Source of the DNA: a virus | Virus record (IMG/VR): IMGVR_UViG_3300042523_000751 | Location: 1-47,329 of that record | Direction: 5' to 3' (one strand) | DNA length: 47,329 nucleotides | Shown: positions 38,411-47,214 of the stretch, piece by piece | Numbering within the stretch: position 1 is the stretch's first letter | How the letters are laid out: each line of letters opens with the position of its first letter | The notes under the pieces: model-generated | What the model saw: only the letters and a program-made list of their open reading frames with translations | Told to the model about the DNA's origin: nothing | The model's database searches: none | Made by a program: the position numbers and the translations under genes

Positions 38411-38875
38411 ATGAACAATTGGATTTACAAGCCACAAGGTGGTTTAGGTAAGGAGATTCTATCTATAGAAGACTTGCCACATTACGAGGAAGCTGTTGGA
38501 TTTGTTTACAAAATAACCAACACAGTTACTGGAAGATTTTACATAGGTAAAAAAAGTCTATACAGTGAGAGAAAGACAAAGATCTCTAATAGAGAGAAAA
38601 CGCAGACAAAGACTAGAAAAACTTTTAAGCGTGTAGTAAAAGAATCAAACTGGAAATCTTACTATGGTTCATGTGATGAGCTTCTATTTGAATTAGAAGT
38701 TGCAGGACCAAGTTATTTCAAACGTGAGATTTTGGAAGTATGTTGTTCCAAAAAGTATCTAGGATATTGTGAAGTGTCACACCAGATGAAGAATGATGTT
38801 TTAACTGCTAACAGTTACAATGGTAACATCATGGGCAAGTACTTTCCATCAGATATGGAAAATTGTAATCAATAG
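38411..38875 (+). CDS. GIY-YIG-like endonuclease
   Basis: A 154-residue protein with the GIY-YIG pattern VYKITNTVTGRFYIGKKS (residues 32-49) followed by the charged region of a Seg-type nuclease and NWKSYYGSCDELLFEL (about 82-97). ATG 38411 is chosen; a start at 38390 adds seven residues. A small stand-alone GIY-YIG enzyme may be a homing endonuclease or a DNA-processing nuclease. Confidence 0.7.
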   Translation: MNNWIYKPQGGLGKEILSIEDLPHYEEAVGFVYKITNTVTGRFYIGKKSLYSERKTKISNREKTQTKTRKTFKRVVKESNWKSYYGSCDELLFELEVAGPSYFKREILEVCCSKKYLGYCEVSHQMKNDVLTANSYNGNIMGKYFPSDMENCNQ

Positions 38876-38880
38876 AAATT

Positions 38881-39924
38881 ATGGGAAAATTTGTAGCACA
38901 AGTAACTCTTTCTGAGCGTATTCAGAAGGAACAAGAATTTTTTGACAAAGACTTTTTAATGTCTTACTCTGGTTTAAGCAAACTAGCATTCAGTCCAGCA
39001 GCATTTTATAAACACTATGTATTAGGACAAAAAGAAGACGTTATGGACAAAAACATGATTGAGGGTTCTCTCATTCACTGTTTATTATTAAAGCCAGAAG
39101 ACTTTGATAATCAATTTGTTGTAAGCGTTGATGACTTACCAAGTGACAATCCACGCAATGTGTTACACACAATTTTTAATCATTATAAAGAATTAAAAAA
39201 AGATGGTGACACGCGTGAAAGTCTTGAAGAATTTTCAGGAGCAATCCTTGATGTTCTGAAAGATATCAATCTCTATCAGTCTCTTAAAACAGATGGACAA
39301 AGAGTAGAGAAAATGATTATCCCAAAGCATGTTGCATACTGGGATTATTTGAAGAAAGCAGAAGGACGTGTGGTTATTGACCAAGACGTATATGACTTCT
39401 GTAAATCTGTAGTAGAAAAGATTACATCAACTGTTCCAGTTATGGATGTAATGGGATTCTTTGCAGATTCTTTCTCACCTGTTGAAAAACACAATGAGAT
39501 TCAGCTGGTTAAATTCGCAGACAATCCACATTTTGGTTTGCGTGGTATTGTTGACAATCTTGTAATTGATCATGCTACAAAAGAGATTCGTGTAAATGAC
39601 CTCAAGAAAACAGGTAAAAGCATTTCACAATTTCCTGAGAGCATTGAGTACTTTAAGTACTGGATGCAGGCTGCAATTTACAAGAAATTAGTAGAGCATG
39701 TGTATACATCTCAACCTAAGTATTTTGGATACAAGATTGTATTTAGATTCTTAGTTGTGGATCCATTTATGCAGATTGCTCCTATCAGAATTTCTGATGA
39801 AACACTTTCCAAGTGGGAAGAAGAAACTGACAAGATGCTTGATGAGGCTAAGTATCACTTTGAGACAAAGAACTTTGAATTACCTTACAAGTTTATCGCT
39901 AACAATAATGAATTGGTACTATGA
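38881..39924 (+). CDS. PD-(D/E)XK exonuclease (RecB-like)
   Basis: A 347-residue nuclease. Motifs in order: an N-terminal entry MIEGSLIHCLLLKP (about 60-73), the catalytic region GLRGIVDNLVIDHATKEIRV (about 220-239), then DLKKTGKSI (about 241-249, D and xK) and WMQAAIYKKL (about 261-270), the Q/Y helix. This matches RecB-like phage exonucleases that work in recombination or replication. Second PD-(D/E)XK enzyme in the window after 2504-3349. Confidence 0.8.
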   Translation: MGKFVAQVTLSERIQKEQEFFDKDFLMSYSGLSKLAFSPAAFYKHYVLGQKEDVMDKNMIEGSLIHCLLLKPEDFDNQFVVSVDDLPSDNPRNVLHTIFNHYKELKKDGDTRESLEEFSGAILDVLKDINLYQSLKTDGQRVEKMIIPKHVAYWDYLKKAEGRVVIDQDVYDFCKSVVEKITSTVPVMDVMGFFADSFSPVEKHNEIQLVKFADNPHFGLRGIVDNLVIDHATKEIRVNDLKKTGKSISQFPESIEYFKYWMQAAIYKKLVEHVYTSQPKYFGYKIVFRFLVVDPFMQIAPIRISDETLSKWEEETDKMLDEAKYHFETKNFELPYKFIANNNELVL

Positions 39925-40448
39925 TAAAAGAAATGTATAAACATTACTTTCAAAAATCTTATACCTTTTTGTATCCTTTGCTTGGTTTCAAGCGAACAAA
40001 AGACCCTAGGCCAGTGCAAGTTTATCTGCATTGGCCAGAGGAGTTTCCAAACTCTGAAAGGAAATTAGTTTGTATTTACCAAAAAGAAGATACAGATCAG
40101 TGGTTGAATTTTGAGAAAAACAAACTGATGACACACACAATGTTTGATTATGTTGTGCCACTTTGCGATGGTAAAGTAGCATACATATTTGACATGAATC
40201 CTGTAGGAAATGATTATGACCTGTTTTTACAAGGTAAATATTCAAAATTCTCACAGAATGCCAAAAGGCACTTATCTGACTATTATGGTATCCACACACC
40301 TGAGTGGGTATATATTGAATCTTTTATTTTTCCTAAAAAGTATTTCAAGCAATATGCTGAGATACTTCTTGTGGATGTTCAAATGCTCCAAGAAGTTGGT
40401 GAACTTTGTGACAAGCATGATAAAGAAAAAGAAACATTTAAACTGTAA
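39921..40448 (+). CDS. Hypothetical replication-block protein
   Basis: A 175-residue protein (DPRPVQVYLHWPEEFPN, then TPEWVYIESFIFPKKYF) of mixed alpha/beta type, coupled by an ATGA overlap to the exonuclease. It reads like a conserved protein of Bacteroidota phages but I cannot name it. A link to exonuclease or polymerase function is inferred from position. Confidence 0.65.
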   Translation: MIKEMYKHYFQKSYTFLYPLLGFKRTKDPRPVQVYLHWPEEFPNSERKLVCIYQKEDTDQWLNFEKNKLMTHTMFDYVVPLCDGKVAYIFDMNPVGNDYDLFLQGKYSKFSQNAKRHLSDYYGIHTPEWVYIESFIFPKKYFKQYAEILLVDVQMLQEVGELCDKHDKEKETFKL

Positions 40449-40465
40449 CGCTTAAAAACAAATAT

Positions 40466-40918
40466 ATGAACACTAGTTTAGCTAACATGGCAGTGTACGC
40501 TGCTAAATGGAATGAGAAACCTTCATTTCGCATGATGTCAATTCACAAAGACTGTCCTTACAATGAGGCAATCTTTGATCCAGAACAAAAGATTCTTGCT
40601 GTTATTTCAAAAGATAGTAAGGATAAACCAATGATGATGCCTCGTCTTTCTGACAAAGGTGATATTATTCCTACAAAACGTGCTGATGGAAACCAAGGAT
40701 GGCAAGAACAACGTGTGGTTATTCCTGCGTATTATGAGTACTACCTTGAAGACATCAATGACATTGTTGCTTTTGTCCAAAGATTTGCAGTTAATCATGA
40801 TTCAAAAGTATTTAGCGACATACTTCATTCAGCATTTGAGTTGGGTACGTATCCACATACTGAAGAGCAAGTGACTGAAATCAAAGAGAATATTAAGAAA
40901 GCAAAAGAGAAAAAGTAA
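40466..40918 (+). CDS. Conserved hypothetical phage protein
   Basis: A 150-residue protein with the pattern KILAVISKDSKDKPMMMPRL (about 44-63) and YYEYYLEDINDIVAFVQRFA (about 90-109). A helical tail follows. Its ATG of the next gene shares the stop region (TAATG). Function unknown; replication accessory is plausible from context. Confidence 0.7.
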   Translation: MNTSLANMAVYAAKWNEKPSFRMMSIHKDCPYNEAIFDPEQKILAVISKDSKDKPMMMPRLSDKGDIIPTKRADGNQGWQEQRVVIPAYYEYYLEDINDIVAFVQRFAVNHDSKVFSDILHSAFELGTYPHTEEQVTEIKENIKKAKEKK

Positions 40919-42903
40919 TGAGAGGTAGAGAATTCTGGGTAATGGACTACGAGACCATTGTCAATTGTTTTGTTGCTGTATATGAAAGTTATGACTCTGA
41001 AGAGAGAAAGGTTTTTGTTATAAACAGAGAGCGAAATGATGCTGCAGAATTTGTTAAGTTTCTCATTGAGTCTAAGAAAGCTGGTGATTGGCATTTTGGC
41101 TACAACAATCTTGCATTTGATGCTCAGATTACTGAGTTCATATTAGCAAATGAAGAAGAGTTCAGCAGTTCACGAGCAGACGCAGAAGCTTTGGCGTACA
41201 GGTTGTATGAATATGCACAGTATGTTATTGGTAAATCTGACAGAAAAGAGTTTCTTGATTACCCAGAATTCAAACTTTCAGTAAAATGTGTTGATATATT
41301 CAAACTAAATCACTGGGATAGTAACGCTAAGCGTACATCCTTGAAGTGGACTCAGTTTGGATTGGATTGGCATAATGTTGAAGAAATGCCTCACCCTCAT
41401 TATGAGAGAGTGCTTGACGATGAAACGCTTGATATGATAGTAAACTATTGTATCAATGATGTTAAGTCAACCAAGGCAATTTTTAACATGAAAGATTCTA
41501 AGGGTACAAAGGTGATGGTATCGCAAATAAATTTGCGTGCTAAGCTGAGTGAAACTTATAATGTAAATCTGTATTCTGCAAGTGAACCTAAGATTTCAAA
41601 AGAGATATTTCTTCACTTTCTTTCTGACAAGTTGGGTATGAACAAGAAGCTTATCAAAGACATGCGAACTTATCGCAAAAATGTCGTGATACGTGATATA
41701 ATCCTACCTTGTGTAAAGTTTGAAACTCCTGAATTTATTGGTGTACATAACTGGTTTAAGAACCTAGTAGTGGATACAACAATACTTGATGGTAGTGAGG
41801 AAGAACTTAAAAAGAAAGGACCAAAGTACAGGATGATGCACAAGGGTGTACCTACTGATTATGCTTTAGGTGGTATCCATGGTTGCACTGCTTCTGGTAT
41901 ATATGTTCCAGGGCCTGGTAGGAAGATTCTGAGTGTGGATGTAACTAGTTACTATCCTAACTTAGCTATTAAAAACAGATGGTCTCCTGCACAAATACCA
42001 AAAGATGATTTCTGTGAGTTATATGAATGGTTTTTTGAAGAAAGAAAGAAGTATCCAAAGTCAAATCCTTTAAATTATCTTTTCAAGATTGTGTTGAATT
42101 CAACATATGGTTTAAGTAAGAGCAAGTATTCATTTCTGTATGATCCTGAATTAACTTTCAGAATCACTGTAAATGGCCAGTTGCTTTTATCCATGCTGTA
42201 TGAGATGATAACAACGCGTATTCCAAATGCTAAACCACTGATGCAAAATACAGATGGTTTGGAATTTGACATAGATGAAAAAGATGAAGAGTTGTTCTTT
42301 CAGATATGCAAAGAATGGGAAGACTTAACACAACTGCAACTTGAGTCTGTTGAATATCAGAAGATGATTATTGGTGACGTGAACAATTATATTGCTGTTT
42401 ACGCAGATGGTAAAACAAAATGTAAAGGTAGGTTTGAATTTGAAGAACTTCCTTTACATAAGAACAAGTCTAATCTTGTAGTACCAAAAGCGTGGTATGA
42501 GTATTTTGTAAATGGTACTGATCCAAAAGAATATCTTCAAAGCAACAGAAACATATTTGACTATTGCACTGGCTCCAAAATAAAAGGAGACTGGTATTTT
42601 ATTGAAAAAGGAATAGACGCTGGTGAATATTATGAGCGTAAACTTCAAAAACTTGTCAGATATTTTGTATCTAAGAAAGGTACAAAGATTGTTAAGTGTA
42701 ATCCTGATGGAAGACAGATACAATTAGAAAGTGGCCCCATACTACAGACAATATTCAACAAGGCAGAAATGCGTTCTTGGGAAGATTATCATATAGATGA
42801 GAAGTATTACTTGACCAAAATTTATGATGAAATCAAGAAAATTGAAAGTACATCTGAAGTGATTCCAACAAACTTATATCAACAATTAAAATTAGAATTA
42901 TGA
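40918..42903 (+). CDS. polB: Family B DNA polymerase with 3'-5' exonuclease
   Basis: A 661-residue replicative polymerase. Exonuclease motifs: Exo I D10-Y-E12, Exo II YNNLAFD (62-68), Exo III YCINDVKS (177-184). Polymerase motifs: A SVDVTSYYP (339-347, Asp341), B K390IVLNSTYG (390-398), C NTDG (444-447, Asp446) in place of the usual YGDTD. The compact size and the TDG motif C are typical of phage family B polymerases of the crAss-like type. Expected to replicate the genome with the DnaB, primase and SSB-like proteins. Confidence 0.9.
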   Translation: MRGREFWVMDYETIVNCFVAVYESYDSEERKVFVINRERNDAAEFVKFLIESKKAGDWHFGYNNLAFDAQITEFILANEEEFSSSRADAEALAYRLYEYAQYVIGKSDRKEFLDYPEFKLSVKCVDIFKLNHWDSNAKRTSLKWTQFGLDWHNVEEMPHPHYERVLDDETLDMIVNYCINDVKSTKAIFNMKDSKGTKVMVSQINLRAKLSETYNVNLYSASEPKISKEIFLHFLSDKLGMNKKLIKDMRTYRKNVVIRDIILPCVKFETPEFIGVHNWFKNLVVDTTILDGSEEELKKKGPKYRMMHKGVPTDYALGGIHGCTASGIYVPGPGRKILSVDVTSYYPNLAIKNRWSPAQIPKDDFCELYEWFFEERKKYPKSNPLNYLFKIVLNSTYGLSKSKYSFLYDPELTFRITVNGQLLLSMLYEMITTRIPNAKPLMQNTDGLEFDIDEKDEELFFQICKEWEDLTQLQLESVEYQKMIIGDVNNYIAVYADGKTKCKGRFEFEELPLHKNKSNLVVPKAWYEYFVNGTDPKEYLQSNRNIFDYCTGSKIKGDWYFIEKGIDAGEYYERKLQKLVRYFVSKKGTKIVKCNPDGRQIQLESGPILQTIFNKAEMRSWEDYHIDEKYYLTKIYDEIKKIESTSEVIPTNLYQQLKLEL

Positions 42904-43727
42904 AAAGAACAGTAAGTGGCATGGATGCCTATGCAAAAATCTTATCTACTGCATTGCCAGAGAAAACAGATACTTACACACCTATCTCGCATGCAAGTGT
43001 GATTAATCGTGTGAGAAGTGAAATAACCAGTGCTGGTTTTATTATCACAGGAGAAGACTATAGATGTACTAATGATGGGCAAATTGCTTTAGGTGCATTA
43101 AGATTGAATTACAAAGCAGATCCAGATATTGAGTTATCTGCTAATTTTACTAATTCATACAACAAACAATTAGCATTTAGATTCAATCTAGGTGGTCTTG
43201 TAAAAGTTTGTATGAATGGTATGATGTTGAACAACAACAAATTTGGCAAATTTAAACGTGTGCACAAAGGTGCAGCAGACCTTTTAGCAGAAGGTATCAT
43301 CAGTGATTATATCAATAATGCTGGTGAGTACTGGGAATCTTTGGTAGAACATAAGAATTCTATGAAAGAAATACTGTTATCAAGCACAGCGCAGCATGAT
43401 CTTGTTGGTGAATTGTTCTTTAAAAAAGAGGTACTTAACACTATGCAATTGAATAGTATTAAGAAAGAGATGGCTAAACCGTCTTTTGACTACAAGGTTG
43501 ACACAGACTCTGCATGGGCATTGTATAACCACATCACATTAGCTCTTAAAGATTCTCACCCATCTACTTGGATGGAAGATCAGTTAAAAGTGCATGAGGT
43601 GTTCTCTAACATGCTTGATTTAGAACCTGAAGTAGACATTACTGAGGTTGTAGAAGAGTATGAGGCTGTGGAAACAATTGATGACGTACTTAATGAACTA
43701 GACTATGAAGACAGTAGGATTGCTTAA
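42900..43727 (+). CDS. DUF932-like protein
   Basis: A 275-residue protein. The segment AFRFNLGGLVKVCMNGMMLN (about residues 97-116) and the preceding YTPISHASVINRVR opening resemble DUF932, a family in phages and plasmids of unknown function, often near replication or recombination genes. It overlaps the polymerase by 4 bases and the next small gene by 23. Confidence 0.75.
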   Translation: MKRTVSGMDAYAKILSTALPEKTDTYTPISHASVINRVRSEITSAGFIITGEDYRCTNDGQIALGALRLNYKADPDIELSANFTNSYNKQLAFRFNLGGLVKVCMNGMMLNNNKFGKFKRVHKGAADLLAEGIISDYINNAGEYWESLVEHKNSMKEILLSSTAQHDLVGELFFKKEVLNTMQLNSIKKEMAKPSFDYKVDTDSAWALYNHITLALKDSHPSTWMEDQLKVHEVFSNMLDLEPEVDITEVVEEYEAVETIDDVLNELDYEDSRIA

Positions 43728-43884
43728 CGACATAATAAAAGATTCTTATTATGCAGTTATGAGACACAAAAGTTCTCACAACAAATTAGAGTTTCTCAGA
43801 AGATTCTTAAAGTACAAATACAATATATCTATTGGAATTGAAGCGTTAAGAAAGCGCGATGAGGAATACAAAAAGGAAAAGTAA
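43705..43884 (+). CDS. Small basic protein (59 aa)
   Basis: From ATG 43705 (inside the end of the previous gene) the frame reads MKTVGLLNDIIKDSYYAVMR and continues with a basic helical tail. A shorter start at 43759 is possible. It closes the rightward replication block before a bidirectional terminator. Confidence 0.55.
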   Translation: MKTVGLLNDIIKDSYYAVMRHKSSHNKLEFLRRFLKYKYNISIGIEALRKRDEEYKKEK

Positions 43885-43901
43885 CCTGTAAAAAACGAAA
43901 A

Positions 43902-43919
43902 TCCCCCATCACTGGGGGA
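43902..43919. terminator. Bidirectional terminator between convergent blocks
   Basis: TCCCCC 43902-43907 pairs with GGGGGA 43914-43919 around an ATCACT loop. A/T-rich flanks on both sides give a U tract for either transcript; it separates the replication and lysis blocks. Confidence 0.8.
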
Positions 43920-43970
43920 CTTTCTACAGAAGAAGAAAAACCAACTAAACATTAAGCATAGTTGCACCTT

Positions 43971-44090
43971 TTATCGCCCTTGCCCTTTATAGCTCTTGCG
44001 ATAGTTTTTTGAGTTTTTAGACTTGGATGTTTTCGTTTTAGCGTGAACACCAGGTCTTGAAACTTTAATATTGTATTTACGTTTGCTCAT
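43971..44090 (-). CDS. Small basic protein (39 aa), RxGVHAKTKTSK type
   Basis: Minus-strand frame starting at ATG 44090: a highly basic protein with NIKVSRPGVHAKTKTSKSKN and a KSYKGQGR end. I recall near-identical small proteins in Bacteroides phages. Basic composition suggests nucleic-acid binding. It is the last gene of the lysis block. Confidence 0.65.
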   Translation of the reverse strand: MSKRKYNIKVSRPGVHAKTKTSKSKNSKNYRKSYKGQGR

Positions 44091-44093
44091 CTT

Positions 44094-44555
44094 TTATTTG
44101 TATGGAAGATACTTAGTAGCTCCTCCTTGCTTTACAGCTTTCAAGATTTGCTTGCGTTGTTTTCCAGTTGACTCATAAGATACGTGTACCCAGTCAGGAT
44201 TTTTGTCAGTACCAAATTCCCAAATCATTTGGTCAAAGTTCAAGTTGTCTTTGATAAAGTTAAAGATTTGAGCATTGGTCACTGCTGTACCATCCATGTC
44301 AATATCAATTGCTTCACCCTGGCAATGTTGAGAGGTCAAACTCCCTCCAATAGCAGTATTCAAAGCTTTGCTTCTGTACCCAGATGAGATGTGTATAGGA
44401 ACACCAAAGTGATCACGTATAGGTTGGAACACATTCTCAGCTAACTTTTTAAAGTTCTCAATGTGTTCAGGAGTTGGCATATTACTAATGCCTTTTCTCT
44501 TTGCAGTTTCACTTCTTGTTACTTCTGCTAATGCTAGATTTTTACTTAGTTGCAT
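44094..44555 (-). CDS. M15-family D-Ala-D-Ala carboxypeptidase/endolysin
   Basis: A 153-residue peptidoglycan peptidase. The metal and catalytic motif is SGYRSKALNTAI (58-69), then TSQHCQGEAIDID (74-86; His77, Asp84), then DWVHVSY (121-127; His124). This is the M15_3 pattern of peptidases that cut peptide stems. With the lysozyme upstream, it would attack peptidoglycan at a different bond. Confidence 0.85.
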   Translation of the reverse strand: MQLSKNLALAEVTRSETAKRKGISNMPTPEHIENFKKLAENVFQPIRDHFGVPIHISSGYRSKALNTAIGGSLTSQHCQGEAIDIDMDGTAVTNAQIFNFIKDNLNFDQMIWEFGTDKNPDWVHVSYESTGKQRKQILKAVKQGGATKYLPYK

Positions 44556-44559
44556 ATGT

Positions 44560-45018
44560 TTATTTTTTAAAGTACAAGTTTGCTTCAGCCTCTCTACGTC
44601 TAACTAAACCAGCTAGTGTTTTACCACCTGCTTTTACCCACTTCATGAATTCTAATCTGATAGATTCATCATTAGGGTTAGCGTTTACTTTTTTAAGTAA
44701 CGTAGAAGATTTTAAATTTGCTGGTCCTAAGTTGTAAGCAAATGAAACTAATGCATCAAACTGATTCTGTGTAATAGTATCTACACAGTAGCTGTCTACA
44801 TATTTCTCAAAGCTCACAAGCATATTTGCCAATAATTCAACAGCCTGCTCTTCTGTTATAGCTGCATCCGTCATTGTTACCTTTTTACCACCAGGATAAA
44901 ATGTAGCTCCATATCCAATTGTAGGAACACCTGCGGAACATTTGTAAGGAGCTGCTCTGAACCCTTCAAATGCTTTGATTAAATCAATCCCTGGTTTCGC
45001 TGTTTTTGTTACTTTCAT
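44560..45018 (-). CDS. GH24 lysozyme (muramidase)
   Basis: A 152-residue lysozyme of the T4 type. Catalytic spacing E-x8-D/C-x5-T is kept as E18, C27, T33 in GFRAAPYKCSAGVPTIGYGA; the usual Asp is Cys here. ALVSFAYNLG (near residue 90) and a C-terminal VRRREAEANLY helix are typical of the family. T4 variants with Cys at this position are known to keep activity, so it may well be active. It overlaps the holin-like gene by 35 bases. Confidence 0.85.
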   Translation of the reverse strand: MKVTKTAKPGIDLIKAFEGFRAAPYKCSAGVPTIGYGATFYPGGKKVTMTDAAITEEQAVELLANMLVSFEKYVDSYCVDTITQNQFDALVSFAYNLGPANLKSSTLLKKVNANPNDESIRLEFMKWVKAGGKTLAGLVRRREAEANLYFKK

Positions 45019-45259
45019 CTTTATTCTTTTTTTTAAGTGACATGACTCTACCTACTGTTGTAATTCCAAATGCACCAAGAGTGATAATCATAAAGCCATC
45101 AAAGATGAATTCTTTTATGACAAGTTCATTTCCCCAGATGCCTGTAACTACATCAACTGTTAAAATAAATACCATAGCAAAAAATGCTACTACACCTACA
45201 AAGGTTTGCTCATTGATGTGATTGTTATCAGATATAAGCTCTCTAAAAAACTTTTTCAT
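44984..45259 (-). CDS. Holin-like small membrane protein
   Basis: A 91-residue protein from ATG 45259. Two hydrophobic segments (about residues 18-38 and 46-69, FVGVVAFFAMVFILTVDVV and IFDGFMIITLGAFGI) are followed by a charged tail (KKKNKDESNKNSE). This topology plus its position before the lysozyme makes a holin the best guess. Overlap with the lysozyme gives coupled expression. Confidence 0.65.
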   Translation of the reverse strand: MKKFFRELISDNNHINEQTFVGVVAFFAMVFILTVDVVTGIWGNELVIKEFIFDGFMIITLGAFGITTVGRVMSLKKKNKDESNKNSETRD

Positions 45260-45263
45260 AATC

Positions 45264-46379
45264 TTACTTTTTTTCTTTGCTGCCTTCCTGAGTAGCATAC
45301 TTGATACCCATTATTGTACCAACTATAGAAAAGGCATTTGTTAATAATACACTAAACATGTTACTCCATGTTGAACCAATAATCTGCGTGTCTTGATTTG
45401 TTACAATGGCCATCCAGTATAACACAGTTGTTACAGCCCCCACTCCTACTATAACAGACAACGCAACTTTGACAATTATTTTTATTAGCTCACTTTGACT
45501 TTTCTTCATCATTACATCCAAGTCATTTAAAGCTGCATCTTTTTCTATCTCTATTGCATTTTTAAGCTTTTGAGAATTAGCAAGTTCTATTTGCAAGTTT
45601 TTTGTAAGGTCATCTATTTTTGCCTTATTAGTAACAGCTTCAGTAACATCAGTTGCAATTTTAACTACATCTGTAATATTTCCTTTGCTGTCAAATACAG
45701 GATTGTAAGATGCTTGTAAGTAAACAGTAGAACCATCTACCTTTTTTCTTTCAAAGATTCCATCAAAGAACTTACCTTTTCGTAAGTTTTCCCAGAACTT
45801 AGCATACTCATCAGATTTGGAATACTCATAACTTACAAAAACGCTGTGATGTTTACCAATGACTTTAGCTTTTTCATTGCCTTTATAACCCATGGTTTCT
45901 AAGAATATAGAATTCACATCTGTTATAAATCCATCAACGTTAAAACTAATCAGAGCAGTGCTTCTGTCAATAGCATCTATTTGTTTTTTGCTATTAACAA
46001 TTATAGTTATGTCAGTAGCAATTTTCATTATCTTGGTAATCTTACCATCCTCATTTAAAATAGGATTATAAGTTGCTTGAAGATTAATAAGAGTTCCATC
46101 TTTTTTTCTTCTTTCAAACTCTCCAGTGTAGTATTTACCACTTCTTAAGATGTCCCAAAACTTTTCATACTCAAGTGATCTAGAATAATCATCACATACA
46201 AAAATGCTATGGTGTTTGCCAATGATATCTTCATGATTACCTTTGCCATAACCCATTGCCTCTAGAAAAATGTCATTAACCCCTGTGATAATACCACCAA
46301 GGTCAAAGTAGATAATAGCGTTGCTTCTATTGATCGCTTCAAGTCTACTTAATAATTCTTCTTTTGGGAGATTTTTCAC
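45264..46379 (-). CDS. Tandem-PAS membrane sensor-like protein in the lysis cassette
   Basis: A 371-residue protein. Two PAS domains of the Aer/BdlA type lie at about 10-125 and 133-248; each contains GKHHS(I/V)F, FER(R/K)K-DG, and Q(A)(T/S)YNP(I/V) followed by KIATD(I/V)T. A coiled coil follows (255-300), then two transmembrane segments (302-325, 338-360) and a short tail. PAS domains of this type sense redox or small molecules through bound cofactors such as heme or flavin, though no cofactor residue is assigned here. The C-terminal membrane part resembles a holin-like module. Sensing coupled to lysis control is an inference. Confidence 0.75.
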   Translation of the reverse strand: MKNLPKEELLSRLEAINRSNAIIYFDLGGIITGVNDIFLEAMGYGKGNHEDIIGKHHSIFVCDDYSRSLEYEKFWDILRSGKYYTGEFERRKKDGTLINLQATYNPILNEDGKITKIMKIATDITIIVNSKKQIDAIDRSTALISFNVDGFITDVNSIFLETMGYKGNEKAKVIGKHHSVFVSYEYSKSDEYAKFWENLRKGKFFDGIFERKKVDGSTVYLQASYNPVFDSKGNITDVVKIATDVTEAVTNKAKIDDLTKNLQIELANSQKLKNAIEIEKDAALNDLDVMMKKSQSELIKIIVKVALSVIVGVGAVTTVLYWMAIVTNQDTQIIGSTWSNMFSVLLTNAFSIVGTIMGIKYATQEGSKEKK

Positions 46380-46636
46380 TATTTACTTATTAATTGCCTT
46401 ACTGTATCTGCCAAATCTCCCACATTCTTTGCTAGATTTTTAATTTCTAACTGAGTTTGCTCTTGAATAGCTTGGTACTTTAATCTTGATTCTTGTTCTA
46501 CAAGTTCAATTTTTCCTTTAAGTTTACCTTGTTCTTCTGTGTTTTTGCGCACATCACTGTGTACAATTTTTAAAAAGTATCCAATAACAGTCACAGCTGT
46601 GCCTAGGATAAACATTACGATATCTGAACTTGTCAT
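46379..46636 (-). CDS. Membrane-anchored coiled-coil protein of the lysis cassette
   Basis: An 85-residue protein with one N-terminal transmembrane helix (residues 5-24) and a long coiled coil (KNTEEQGKLKGKIELVEQES). Similar layouts occur for inner-membrane spanin subunits or small holin-associated proteins. It overlaps the PAS gene by one base. Confidence 0.6.
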   Translation of the reverse strand: MTSSDIVMFILGTAVTVIGYFLKIVHSDVRKNTEEQGKLKGKIELVEQESRLKYQAIQEQTQLEIKNLAKNVGDLADTVRQLISK

Positions 46637-47109
46637 TTTCTAAACTGTTTGATGATTAATAAGATTGCAACTAAGATTATAGAAAGGAACAGCATCCACC
46701 AGGGAAACCCTGATCTTTCTGTATACTTTGTTTTTTTAGTTTCAGCTTTGGTATTTTGCTTATTAATCTTAACTGCTGCAGATAATGAGTCATTATACAT
46801 TCTAGCCATGATTTTCAGTGAGTCTTTGAATCTCTTATTATCAAATCTAGTTTGCCATCTGGTTTGCCATCTTGTTTCTACAGTGGCTTCTGGACAATTG
46901 CAGGGTACTTGGGAAGTAATATAGATTAATGAGTCTTTACCATCTTTGCCTTTGACAACTATGGTATCTGTTTTTTCTACATAGATTGTATCACAAGTGA
47001 TTTTACCACCTTTGGAATAGAACTTATCCAAATGGTATTTAGCATTGTGACAACTAGATACAATAGCTAACAATGACAATAATGTAAGTAGTACAAAAAG
47101 TTTTTTCAT
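46633..47109 (-). CDS. Candidate unimolecular spanin (lipoprotein with C-terminal TM)
   Basis: A 158-residue protein. The N-terminal signal peptide ends in a lipobox with Cys20 (LLAIVSSC); the C-terminus (about 133-155, FPWWMLFLSIILVAILLII) is a transmembrane helix. A long polar linker with a short TRWQ tandem repeat joins them. Outer-membrane lipid anchor plus inner-membrane anchor is the u-spanin plan that fuses the two membranes in the last step of lysis. First gene of the lysis cassette. Confidence 0.75.
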   Translation of the reverse strand: MKKLFVLLTLLSLLAIVSSCHNAKYHLDKFYSKGGKITCDTIYVEKTDTIVVKGKDGKDSLIYITSQVPCNCPEATVETRWQTRWQTRFDNKRFKDSLKIMARMYNDSLSAAVKINKQNTKAETKKTKYTERSGFPWWMLFLSIILVAILLIIKQFRK

Positions 47110-47214
47110 ATGTCTTTTTTTGTACTCTCACCTCCCTCAAGTATAAGATACTACAAATATCTGAAATTACGTGGAAATATGTATATGTTTTTTAAAATAT
47201 TTTTTTATAATTTC

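Noticed and set aside
46649-46924. Plus-strand frame with CHLVCHLV repeat
   Set aside because: Antisense of the TRWQTRWQ repeat in the spanin gene; not independent evidence of a gene.
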